From positions 1 through 5,659 of the forward strand of contig CANNJG010000116.1 of NCBI GenBank assembly GCA_947504795.1: a stretch of 5,659 nt of DNA, written 5' to 3'. The translations under genes and the position numbers were made by a program. This DNA is from Legionellaceae bacterium (GTDB taxonomy: Bacteria > Pseudomonadota > Gammaproteobacteria > Legionellales > Legionellaceae). Below are positions 1 to 5,659 of this stretch, piece by piece (position 1 is the first letter of the stretch; the number at the start of each line of letters is the position of its first letter). The notes below the pieces were generated by a model. The model saw nothing but the letters and a program-made list of their open reading frames with translations, had not been told where the DNA came from and made no database searches.

Positions 1-286
1 CCTCCCCTATACCCTTAAGTAAGTCAACTCCCGATAGTTTTAACAAACTGATGTCATCTTTAATCGGCAATGCCCATTGATCAAAGTAGGTCATACTTGA
101 AAAGACAGGTAAAAATGTCTGAGATGACTCATGAAAAAACAATACTTGAGGTTCTCCGGATTCGGATTCTTTTTCAATAGGGACAATAAAATTGCCTTTA
201 ATAAATTCCAAATACGCCTTATTAGCTGAGCTGTTATCACCTTGTGTCGCTAATGCGTCATGGATCGCTTGTTCAATTGCATTCAT
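1..286 (-). CDS. SseB family protein (N-terminal part; runs off left edge)
   Basis: The frame is open from an ATG at 286 to the window edge, giving 95 codons of the N-terminus. The product starts MNAIEQAIHDALATQ. It then has the order typical of the SseB N-terminal domain: a helix, a short strand ending in a 'vP' element (FIVPIEKE, residues 33-40), a Gly/Ser-rich turn, and a strand leading into LPVFSSMTYFDQW (59-71), matching the family's 'P-v-F-t-s...l..W' core. SGVDLL (85-90) matches the usual 'l.G.dLl' that follows. The ATG is preceded by AGGA with 5-nt spacing, and there is no in-frame ATG upstream. SseB was named for an enhanced serine-sensitivity phenotype in E. coli; its biochemical role is not settled. 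The gene diverges from the MFS gene at 392 and may share its operator. The family call comes from motif order, not a search, and the C-terminal half is not visible. Confidence 0.72.
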   Translation of the reverse strand, partial: MNAIEQAIHDALATQGDNSSANKAYLEFIKGNFIVPIEKESESGEPQVLFFHESSQTFLPVFSSMTYFDQWALPIKDDISLLKLSGVDLLKGIGE

Positions 287-313
287 GGGTGTCCTAACGA
301 ATAAGAAGCTGTG

Positions 314-341
314 TTGAAATTTAAGAGCATATCAGTATACT
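314..341 (+). promoter_or_regulatory. Predicted sigma70 promoter for the MFS gene
   Basis: TTGAAA (314-319) and TATACT (336-341) are separated by 16 bp and each matches the consensus hexamer at 5 of 6 positions. Transcription would start near 348, leaving a leader of about 44 nt that contains the AAGGTG ribosome binding site. The -10 lies at the centre of the 326-349 palindrome. This is a pattern match only. Confidence 0.5.
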
Positions 342-349
342 GATGTGCT
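326..349. promoter_or_regulatory. 24-bp near-perfect palindrome, candidate operator between divergent genes
   Basis: The 14-bp core ATCAGTATACTGAT (331-344) is a perfect palindrome. Symmetry extends to 12 bases each side of the centre (326-349), with one mismatched pair (T330/G345). There is no loop, so this suits a DNA site for a symmetric dimer better than an RNA hairpin. It covers the -10 of the likely rightward promoter and most of the spacer of the likely leftward promoter, so a bound repressor could block both genes. It does not match the LexA pattern CTG-N10-CAG. The cognate regulator is not in the window and I cannot name it. Confidence 0.6.
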
Positions 350-355
350 TGACAA
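326..355 (-). promoter_or_regulatory. Predicted sigma70 promoter for the SseB-like gene
   Basis: On the minus strand, TTGTCA (350-355) and TATGCT (326-331) are separated by 18 bp, matching the consensus at 5 of 6 and 4 of 6 positions. The start point would be near 319, giving a leader of about 33 nt before the ATG at 286. The spacer and -10 fall within the palindrome. The suboptimal spacer and weaker -10 suggest a modest or activator-assisted promoter. Confidence 0.4.
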
Positions 356-379
356 TCTTTACCTTAATTGTATTTAAAC

Positions 380-385
380 AAGGTG
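380..385 (+). promoter_or_regulatory. Ribosome binding site that fixes the MFS start at 392
   Basis: AAGGTG lies 6 nt before the ATG at 392; its AAGG core (380-383) is 8 nt from that ATG. The frame is open back to a TTG at 368, but that start would place this Shine-Dalgarno-like sequence inside the coding region and has no comparable site of its own. Confidence 0.6.
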
Positions 386-391
386 TATGCT

Positions 392-1663
392 ATGGCTAAA
401 TTATACAAACAATCTCAAGCATGGTTTATTTGGGGATTAGCAGCCACTTTTTATTTTTCGGATTATTTGGCACGTGTCGCCCCAGGCGTAATGCATCGCG
501 AATTACAATTAGCTTTTAGTATCAATGAGATGGGATTTACCACGTTAACTTCGTTCTTTTACATTCCCTACATAATCATGCAAATCCCTGTGGGATTGAC
601 TGTGGACCGTATTAAAGTGCGCTATCTGTTAACAGCCATGTCACTTATTACAGCCATGGGTTGTTGCGTGTTTGCGAGTGCACATGGCTTAGTAACCGCT
701 TCGGTTGCACGCCTATTGATAGGATTTAGTGCAGCGTTTGCTTTTACATCGGCGCTTCGACTAGCCACCGCCTGGTTTCCGCCTGAAAAATTAGGATTGT
801 TAGCGGGACTAACCCAAGCGCTGGGGATGCTCGGCGCATCAGCGGGTCAAGCACCCTTGTCTTTTATGATTTCCGGAATGGGTTGGCGTCTGTCAATGGT
901 CGCAGTTTCGGCTGTGTTTATCGTGTTAGCGCTTCTTCTATTTCGTTATGTACAAGATGCGCCTAATACTCAAAAAACACACCATCATCCTACGTATACA
1001 CCGTTGACTCTGTGGGCTAGTCTGAAACATATCCTTTCTAATCGCCAATCTTGGTTAAATGCCTTGTATGCCGGGTTTTTATACGCACCCACCGCCGTAA
1101 TTGGAGAATCAATGGGGCCAGCTTATTTAGCCTACGGTCGTGGATTGTCTATCCATAGTGCCGCATTTGCAATTGGTTTGATCTTCATTGGATGGGTTCT
1201 TGGCGGGCCATTATTCGGTTATTTTTCAGATAAAATCGGCCGACGTAAACCTTTAATGATTGCCTCCAGCTTCTGTGGCGTTGTATTGAGTAGTGTATTT
1301 GTTTTCTCGTCCACATTATCTCCCTTTGCCACGTGCGTTATTTTCTTTTTATTTGGACTGACGAACAGTGGCGTAGCACTTGCTTACGCAGTATCAACAG
1401 AAGTGACGCAAAGGAATGTTATTGGAACAGCTATTGCGTTTACGAATATGATGTCTATTATGATTGGTGCCGGGTTACAACCTTTGGTTGGCTTTTTAGT
1501 CGATCGCCATTCGGGATTACGCGCCTATCATGTAGAGTTGCTGCGCTTGTCTGATTTTCAAGCAGGGTTATGGTTATTGCCCATTTTCTCATTGATTGCT
1601 TGCGTTTTGATTCTAGGATTAAAAGAGACCCATTGCAAACGCATCACTATGGGTTGTTCATGA
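392..1663 (+). CDS. Major facilitator superfamily (MFS) transporter, substrate unknown
   Basis: This encodes a 423-residue inner-membrane secondary transporter of normal MFS length (about 400-450). Twelve hydrophobic segments can be placed at roughly 11-30, 50-70, 78-98, 104-125, 135-159, 165-186, 222-242, 256-276, 288-308, 310-331, 344-368 and 390-410. A short hydrophilic central loop (188-220, with HHH at 197-199) joins the two six-helix halves. The MFS signature loop is present in both halves: GLTVDRIKVRYL (68-79) between helices 2 and 3, and the more canonical GYFSDKIGRRKPL (276-288) between helices 8 and 9. ARVAPGVM (27-34) after helix 1, MQIPVG (63-68) and AWFPPEK (127-133) after helix 4 are typical of the organophosphate/sugar-acid-like permeases common in Legionella and Coxiella. 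I cannot assign a substrate. ATG 392 was preferred over TTG 368 because of AAGGTG just upstream. The gene starts back to back with the SseB-like gene across the 326-349 palindrome, and nothing suggests it shares a transcript with the gene at 2053. Confidence 0.93.
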   Translation: MAKLYKQSQAWFIWGLAATFYFSDYLARVAPGVMHRELQLAFSINEMGFTTLTSFFYIPYIIMQIPVGLTVDRIKVRYLLTAMSLITAMGCCVFASAHGLVTASVARLLIGFSAAFAFTSALRLATAWFPPEKLGLLAGLTQALGMLGASAGQAPLSFMISGMGWRLSMVAVSAVFIVLALLLFRYVQDAPNTQKTHHHPTYTPLTLWASLKHILSNRQSWLNALYAGFLYAPTAVIGESMGPAYLAYGRGLSIHSAAFAIGLIFIGWVLGGPLFGYFSDKIGRRKPLMIASSFCGVVLSSVFVFSSTLSPFATCVIFFLFGLTNSGVALAYAVSTEVTQRNVIGTAIAFTNMMSIMIGAGLQPLVGFLVDRHSGLRAYHVELLRLSDFQAGLWLLPIFSLIACVLILGLKETHCKRITMGCS

Positions 1664-1717
1664 TGCCGATCCTGATGTTGCCTATTTTGAATGAGACATC
1701 CATAAGTGTCTATCAAT

Positions 1718-1744
1718 ATGCAGTAGGTTTCTGCATGAAGTTTT
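1718..1744 (+). terminator. Weak hairpin, possible terminator of the MFS gene
   Basis: ATGCAG (1718-1723) pairs perfectly with CTGCAT (1731-1736) across a 7-nt loop. After GAAG comes TTTT (1741-1744). The stem has only six pairs, three of them G-C, and the T run is short and displaced, so this is a poor intrinsic terminator. It is the best candidate in the 55-80 nt after the MFS stop codon. Confidence 0.22.
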
Positions 1745-1846
1745 AATTCCGCGCAAAGTAACGCGACCTGGGTTTCGAATAATGAATTGTTTACGACTCT
1801 TTACGATAAATAACTTAATGAAATCTATTTTGTTTGCGAGATAAGT

Positions 1847-1978
1847 ATGTTAAAAATTGTTGTGACTTTTTAGCATCTTTTAAAAAAGCCATATTTGATG
1901 CACCTTGGATTAAATCCTTGCTGAAAAATACTCGCCAACTTTTTGAGTAAGGATGTGGTTGAAGGTGCGGTTAAATAG
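1847..1978 (+). pseudogene. Possible remnant of a small gene with two compensating frameshifts
   Basis: From ATG 1847 the frame reads MLKIVVTF and then hits TAG at 1871, just after a run of five Ts (1867-1871). The -1 frame continues smoothly as LASFKKAIFDAPWIKSLLK to a run of five As (1924-1928). Skipping one A there returns to the first frame, which reads ILANFLSKDVVEGAVK and ends at TAG 1976-1978. One lost T and one extra A would restore a 43-residue reading in the frame of ATG 1847. Both breaks lie in homopolymers, as expected of indels from decay or of sequencing errors. Only GAGA lies upstream of ATG 1847 as a weak ribosome binding site. I recognise no family, and a chance run of protein-like sequence cannot be excluded. 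An alternative reading is the unbroken middle frame from TTG 1834 to TAA 1950, 38 codons without an ATG. Confidence 0.25.
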
Positions 1979-2041
1979 GATTTCATTCGAGTTTCAGAAC
2001 GTGTAATGAACAGATGCAAATGGGTAAGAATTGCTTTATAC

Positions 2042-2047
2042 GGAGAG
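2042..2047 (+). promoter_or_regulatory. Ribosome binding site that fixes the DUF945 start at 2053
   Basis: GGAGAG lies 5 nt before ATG 2053, a strong Shine-Dalgarno site. The frame also has ATGs at 2014 and 2020, but these would add a polar, charged extension in front of a clean signal-anchor and have no comparable site upstream. Confidence 0.75.
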
Positions 2048-2052
2048 TAAGC

Positions 2053-3486
2053 ATGAAAAAACTGATGAGCGGCTTAGTGATAGTTGTAATTGTAATGTTA
2101 AGTGGCTATTACTTCATGGGTTGGGGGACAGAGCGCGTATTGAAAGATAATCTTGCCATCATGAATCGTACCCACGCTAATACGGTTGAATTGAAAGAGT
2201 ATCACAGAGGTTGGTTTACGTCTCATGCACTTATCAAATGGGTGGTTAAGGTTCCTGAACCGACAACATTACGTATTCCGCATTCATTATTGATCCCTGA
2301 TAGAGTGTATGTTACTGAAGTCTCGCTCCGTATTGTTCATGGCCCCGTCATGTGGGCTAACCATAGCTTAAAATTTGGTTTGGGATATATCAAATCCCAA
2401 GTATTGATTCCAACCATTTATAATCGAAAATATAATTCTGTTTTCGATAAGAGTCACTCTGTCAAACCCATTTTAAGGATAACAGCGTTAGTTAGTTATT
2501 TGACTAACACAACACTGCAATTACAAATACCCGCGTTTTCTCTCACAACAAATGATTCTGTCAATCAGTTTAAATGGTTGGGAATGATAACTAATGTAAA
2601 CCTATCGGGCGACAAAAAACATATAGCCGGTCATCTTGAGGTGGGTGGTTTTTCCTGGTTTGAAGGGGATATGAGAGGGTTAATTGGTGCAATAAAAAGC
2701 GACTATGATATGCGACGTGATATAGAAAACGTATATTTCGGAAATGCTCATTTTCAAATTGCATCTGGAACCTTAATTAAGGGCGGGCAGCAATTAGCGC
2801 AGGTGGCTGATGCTGATTTAACATCAGAAAATAATATTCAGGATGGTTTGTTTAATTCCAGAATAACCATGAGCGTTAAAAATTTAGCACTCAACCAGTT
2901 GAGATTTGGAAAAAGCCGCGCGGATGTAGCGGTCGCTAGATTGGATGCAAAAACGTTAGAAGAAATGAATAGAAAAATTGGCCAATCTCAATCGCACTCA
3001 GAAGAAGATAAGCATCGAGCCTTGCTAGCACTTGTGCCCGACGTACCTATGTTGCTGGCTAAAGGTGCGCAAATAACTATTCATAATTTAGAGTTAGCGT
3101 TCCCTAACGGATTATTAAAAGCGAACGTTAAGGTAGCTTTTCCTGATCAACCTGTGTACAATCCACTGCAAATGATGCAAAAATTAACAGGAAATGGTCG
3201 CATACGCTTATCTAAGAGCTTGGTAAACAATTGGCTACAGGGCGTAATCCAAGCAAAATTGCAGCATGATGTTGTAGGCCCCGCAGTTGATGGTCAAAAC
3301 AATCCTGTACCCAAGAGTGATATCGATGCTCAAGTAGCGATTAAGCTGGCGGAAAAAGTCAGTTATTTAACTTTAGCGGGTATACTCGTTAGTGATGGCG
3401 ATGATTTTGTAATGGCATTGAAGCTTGTTAATGGTAGATTATTGGTTAATGATCACATATTCTCGCCAGAAATGTTTGCTATTTAA
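2053..3486 (+). CDS. DUF945 / YdgA-family envelope protein
   Basis: This is a 477-residue protein, close to the roughly 500 residues of E. coli YdgA. It starts MKKLMSG and has one hydrophobic segment (about 6-22, LVIVVIVMLSGYY), read as an uncleaved signal-anchor that leaves the rest in the periplasm. Family landmarks follow in order: TERVLKDNL (26-34) just after the anchor, EYHRGWFTS (49-57, the 'YhRG-F-s' motif that is the strongest signature), and HGP (96-98, matching 'dHGPf'). The region around 322-341 (ALVPDVPMLLAKGAQI) matches the family's 'P-ml-kg-p-i-i' segment, and the C-terminal strand pair (441-477) includes LKLVNGRLLVND, like YdgA's 'YaNGqitlNG'. The body is strand-rich with no catalytic motif visible. 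The family's function is poorly defined, so a structural or envelope-related role is all that can be suggested. The start is set by GGAGAG at 2042-2047. The Pro-rich C-terminal tail of E. coli YdgA is absent here. The next gene follows after 162 bp. Confidence 0.88.
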   Translation: MKKLMSGLVIVVIVMLSGYYFMGWGTERVLKDNLAIMNRTHANTVELKEYHRGWFTSHALIKWVVKVPEPTTLRIPHSLLIPDRVYVTEVSLRIVHGPVMWANHSLKFGLGYIKSQVLIPTIYNRKYNSVFDKSHSVKPILRITALVSYLTNTTLQLQIPAFSLTTNDSVNQFKWLGMITNVNLSGDKKHIAGHLEVGGFSWFEGDMRGLIGAIKSDYDMRRDIENVYFGNAHFQIASGTLIKGGQQLAQVADADLTSENNIQDGLFNSRITMSVKNLALNQLRFGKSRADVAVARLDAKTLEEMNRKIGQSQSHSEEDKHRALLALVPDVPMLLAKGAQITIHNLELAFPNGLLKANVKVAFPDQPVYNPLQMMQKLTGNGRIRLSKSLVNNWLQGVIQAKLQHDVVGPAVDGQNNPVPKSDIDAQVAIKLAEKVSYLTLAGILVSDGDDFVMALKLVNGRLLVNDHIFSPEMFAI

Positions 3487-3648
3487 AAGTAGGTTGTTGG
3501 CACCTCAAATCTTCGATGGCCTGTTTGGGAAGTCGGCTTTCTAAAGATCACTCGCCAGCACCCCTAAACTTGGTTTCAGAACATGGATTGTCTCTCAGAC
3601 TTTTAAGCACTGGAATATGCGCGGGATTTACCTAGGCAGAAGTTAAGC
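3487..3648. other. 162-bp intergenic region with a doubtful 39-codon ORF
   Basis: This gap is about 46% G+C, somewhat richer than the genes on either side. ATG 3516 opens a 39-codon frame to TAG 3633-3635 (MACLGSRLSKDH...), but it has no ribosome binding site and no recognisable family, so I do not call it a gene. TTGTCT (3588-3593) and TGGAAT (3611-3616), 17 bp apart, are a weak promoter candidate for the gene at 3649. No convincing terminator follows the DUF945 stop codon. Confidence 0.45.
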
Positions 3649-5544
3649 ATGACAATGAACCCGATTGATAATTATGAAGATCATTTATTTGTAGAATTGT
3701 TGAGAAATCTGACATTTTTACAAGAAGAGATTGCTCAATTAGGCATCACTTATCTGGATCCACGGGCGTCACTTGCAACCATGCAGACAGCAAATATCAA
3801 TGAGACCAACAAAGCATATTGGGCTATTCATACTATTGCAGAGTATTTAAAACGTCCGGCTTTATCCTATCCTAATAACACTAAAACATGGTTTAGAGAT
3901 ATATGGTTTAAGTATACGCTGACTCAACTTGAAGCTGATATGAACGCATGCACAACACTGGTGAGGTCTGCGCTTCAAGAGGAAATAAAAGATGATGCTT
4001 CTTTTCAATTGGCTGTCACCTATTGGAAATTGTTGCAAATGCTAAATCCAAAATATTGCCCGCACACAGAATATTATCTGGAAATTCTATTTCAATCCCC
4101 CTACAACTGGCGAAAACAGTGGGGAACCACTGCAACGTGCATTCAACATCGAATATTGCATTATTTTTTGAATCAGGAACAAACGCATCGCAAAAAATTA
4201 TTAGATGCTCTACCCAATTCCCATTTGGTTCTAGAAATCTTGATACGCCCTGATTTGAGTTTATCGTTTAACGAACCCATAAGATCGACCCAGAAAGTCG
4301 CCCAATCATCAATTTTTAAAAATCATATGGATGCACTCAAAGTAAAACGCAGTATTTTAAATTTTTTACGGGATTTAAGTCGTGATACGCAATATAAAGA
4401 CGGGGGACTTTTACAAAACGCCCTGAAACCCTATTCACAAACGCTTCTAGATACCTTTTCCTCGCAGTTTATTTCTGCGCAGTTTATTATTTCTGATCCA
4501 AAAGAGAGCCCCTTTCTTTTTGTTTTAGATACTCCGAATAAAGCATCATTTGTTTTTGATGCACTATGCAGTAATGACTCCAAAACTCCTGGGTACGGTT
4601 ATGTGTGCAGCTTGATGGGCGAGGGGAAAATTTTCTCGTATTCAGCGCGTAATAACGTAAAATATTCGAATATTCTTAATGCTTCTATTAAGCAACAGAC
4701 TTACAAAAGTGATGCAACAAAAGTAATAGATAATCAATTAGAATTAATAGGTGTAGAAATTAGATGGTTACAGGTTTATGGTGATATGGAAGCGACATAC
4801 AATAATACTCAATATGCGCTTGATTTAATGCGCGAGAAACTCGGATGTGTTGGAGAAATAGTGCATGAACGTCAACAATCGATCGAATTAGGGAAGAATG
4901 GGTTAGAACCTCGAGAACGCTATCAAAAACTTGTAAATCAACAAGATTTGGATGACCAGCTAGCATTCTTGAATCAGCTGCATGAGGATTTTAAACAGGA
5001 AAAGTCTCAAAAAAGAGAGACATCGGGTTCGTATCAACAAGAATCACCAGGTCATAAGATAGATCATACACCCACAGCTTTATTTTATGAAACTTTATCT
5101 AAATTCGATAGCCATACCCAATGTTTAGACCAGGATATAGTCAAGGTTACACGTTTGCATGAAGCGTTAGTGAAGAGAAACGCGATGCTACAGAAAGTGG
5201 AAAAAGATATTCAAGAGACGCATAAAAAATTTTTAATGACTGACTACACCATTCATGTGCAGATACCTTATCTAAGGCTTATTGCCTTGCTGGCTGCTTT
5301 AGTCTTCATAACCATCTCGATAGGCATTTTAGCGGGCAACCCGTTGTTTGCTTTTTTGGTTATGCCGGGGCTTACCGAGTATATGAGCGTGTTGGCAACA
5401 TTGGGTATGGTAACGGGCTTAGCTATTGGCATACCCAATGCTTATACGGTGATGCGTTATCTATTCTTTCCTCCGACCCAAGACAATAGCAACCCAGAAG
5501 AAGTAGAAGTGCCCTCTGTGCCAGCGACAGTGAGACAAAAATAA
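3649..5544 (+). CDS. Uncharacterised 631-residue protein with C-terminal transmembrane hairpin
   Basis: I do not recognise this protein. Residues 1-540 have no signal peptide or hydrophobic segment and look mostly helical. A stretch at about 270-345 is more strand-like and Gly/aromatic-rich (SQFISAQFIISD, then TPGYGYVCSLMGEGKIFSYS at 313-332). Long amphipathic helices that could form coiled coils fall at about 358-450 and 485-530, separated by a polar, probably disordered linker (451-475). Two hydrophobic helices follow, about 541-562 and 577-601, with a short loop between. Basic residues K527/K528 and R603 flank the pair, so both ends should face the cytoplasm. The last 21 residues are polar, with EEVE at 617-620. 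A large soluble head plus a terminal membrane hairpin is a common plan for Dot/Icm effectors that act on host membranes, and the acidic cluster 12-15 residues from the end resembles an E-block secretion signal; this is inference only. Two ATGs (3649, 3655) are possible starts. AGAAG 6 nt before 3649 mildly favours the first. Confidence 0.85.
   Translation: MTMNPIDNYEDHLFVELLRNLTFLQEEIAQLGITYLDPRASLATMQTANINETNKAYWAIHTIAEYLKRPALSYPNNTKTWFRDIWFKYTLTQLEADMNACTTLVRSALQEEIKDDASFQLAVTYWKLLQMLNPKYCPHTEYYLEILFQSPYNWRKQWGTTATCIQHRILHYFLNQEQTHRKKLLDALPNSHLVLEILIRPDLSLSFNEPIRSTQKVAQSSIFKNHMDALKVKRSILNFLRDLSRDTQYKDGGLLQNALKPYSQTLLDTFSSQFISAQFIISDPKESPFLFVLDTPNKASFVFDALCSNDSKTPGYGYVCSLMGEGKIFSYSARNNVKYSNILNASIKQQTYKSDATKVIDNQLELIGVEIRWLQVYGDMEATYNNTQYALDLMREKLGCVGEIVHERQQSIELGKNGLEPRERYQKLVNQQDLDDQLAFLNQLHEDFKQEKSQKRETSGSYQQESPGHKIDHTPTALFYETLSKFDSHTQCLDQDIVKVTRLHEALVKRNAMLQKVEKDIQETHKKFLMTDYTIHVQIPYLRLIALLAALVFITISIGILAGNPLFAFLVMPGLTEYMSVLATLGMVTGLAIGIPNAYTVMRYLFFPPTQDNSNPEEVEVPSVPATVRQK
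4463..4495 (+). repeat. Short tandem duplication inside the 631-residue protein gene
   Basis: CGCAGTTTATTTCTG (4463-4477) is followed directly by CGCAGTTTATTATTTCTG (4478-4495), the same unit with three extra bases. It encodes SQFISAQFIISD (residues 272-283). The reading frame is kept. The first unit also contains a 5-bp inverted repeat (CGCAG/CTGCG, 4463-4479). This looks like a small replication-slippage event. Confidence 0.55.
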
Positions 5545-5585
5545 GGTAAAACTACTTCCATGAGGGCGGTAGGGAAATCGTTAAA

Positions 5586-5659
5586 ATGTTATCAAAAGCA
5601 AATGGTATTAATGAGTTAAATTCAAACAACTTGCAATCGGTTGTTAGTGTCGATAATGA
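5586..5659 (+). CDS. Start of an unidentified gene (runs off right edge)
   Basis: ATG 5586 opens a frame of 24 codons to the window edge, beginning MLSKANGINELNSN. AGGGAA (5571-5576) lies 9 nt upstream, a good ribosome binding site. The start is 41 bp after the stop of the 631-residue protein gene with no terminator between, so the two are probably co-transcribed. The visible N-terminus is polar and Asn/Ser-rich, with no signal peptide or membrane segment. Too little is present to assign a family. The alternative ATG at 5560 gives only 19 codons and is less likely. Confidence 0.55.
   Translation, partial: MLSKANGINELNSNNLQSVVSVDN

Larger units (their letters stand above)
1664..2052. other. 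389-bp intergenic region without an intact gene
   Basis: This AT-rich gap between two co-directional genes has no ATG-initiated ORF of useful length in either direction. It holds short inverted repeats near the MFS stop (1694-1711, AGACA/TGTCT; 1718-1736, ATGCAG/CTGCAT) and a stretch at 1834-1978 that reads like broken coding sequence. A small symmetrical element (GGATTAAATCC, 1907-1917) is also present. No clear sigma70 promoter for the gene at 2053 stands out, although the gap is large enough to contain one. Confidence 0.6.

Noticed and set aside
326..349. LexA (SOS) box
   Set aside because: The palindrome contains CAG-TATA-CTG, not the CTG-N10-CAG arrangement of gammaproteobacterial LexA sites.
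349..376. Rightward promoter TTGACA (349-354) with TATTTA (371-376)
   Set aside because: The -35 is perfect, but the -10 matches poorly and the start point would fall within the ribosome binding site of the MFS gene, so TTGAAA/TATACT at 314-341 fits better.
368..391. TTG at 368 as start of the MFS gene
   Set aside because: It would add eight residues and put the AAGGTG site at 380-385 inside the coding region; ATG 392 is better placed.
1333..1554. 73-codon plus-strand ORF inside the MFS gene
   Set aside because: It overlaps the MFS coding region in another frame, and its Trp/Arg/Cys-rich composition looks like out-of-frame reading.
1768..1785. tRNA T-arm-like sequence (GGTTTCGAAT)
   Set aside because: No acceptor, D or anticodon stem can be built around it and there is no CCA end.
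1873..1901. Inverted repeat GCATC/GATGC as a terminator or RNA hairpin
   Set aside because: It has only five pairs with a 19-nt loop and no T run after it.
2014..2052. ATG 2014 or 2020 as start of the DUF945 gene
   Set aside because: The 13-residue extension is polar and basic ahead of a clean signal-anchor, and GGAGAG at 2042-2047 points to ATG 2053.
4023..4253. 76-codon plus-strand ORF inside the 631-residue protein gene
   Set aside because: It is nested in a longer, coherent reading frame and has no ribosome binding site or recognisable family.
4760..4966. 68-codon minus-strand ORF antisense to the 631-residue protein gene
   Set aside because: It is antisense to a well-supported coding region, with no ribosome binding site or domain features.

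Overview
The window looks like ordinary chromosome from an AT-rich gammaproteobacterium (roughly 40% G+C by eye). A Legionellales-type relative (Legionella, Coxiella, Berkiella) would fit. The basis is the base composition, a DUF945/YdgA-type envelope protein, a drug/metabolite-type MFS permease, and a long coiled-coil protein ending in a transmembrane hairpin. This placement is an inference from protein style, since no marker gene is present.

Layout, left to right. Bases 1-286 (minus strand) hold the 5' part of a gene whose product resembles the SseB N-terminal domain; the rest lies beyond the left edge. A 105-bp divergent intergenic region carries a near-perfect 24-bp palindrome (326-349) that overlaps plausible sigma70 promoters facing both ways. 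Bases 392-1663 (plus) encode a complete 12-helix MFS transporter. The 389-bp gap that follows (1664-2052) has no intact gene, but it contains a weak hairpin and a short stretch that reads like the tail of a decayed or frameshifted small gene. Bases 2053-3486 (plus) encode a DUF945/YdgA-family protein anchored by an N-terminal helix. A 162-bp gap comes next. Bases 3649-5544 (plus) encode a 631-residue protein of no family I recognise: a long soluble, helix-rich N-terminal part, two transmembrane helices near the C-terminus and a short acidic tail. A further plus-strand gene begins at 5586 behind a good ribosome binding site and runs off the right edge.

How the genes relate. The SseB-like gene and the MFS gene start back to back across one palindrome, so one dimeric regulator could control both. 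The DUF945 gene and the 631-residue protein are co-directional but separated by 162 bp, so co-transcription is uncertain. The 631-residue protein and the gene after it are 41 bp apart and probably share a transcript. No mobile element, CRISPR array, tRNA or rRNA was seen. The most interesting items are the unrecognised membrane-hairpin protein, a possible host-directed effector, and the palindromic divergent operator.
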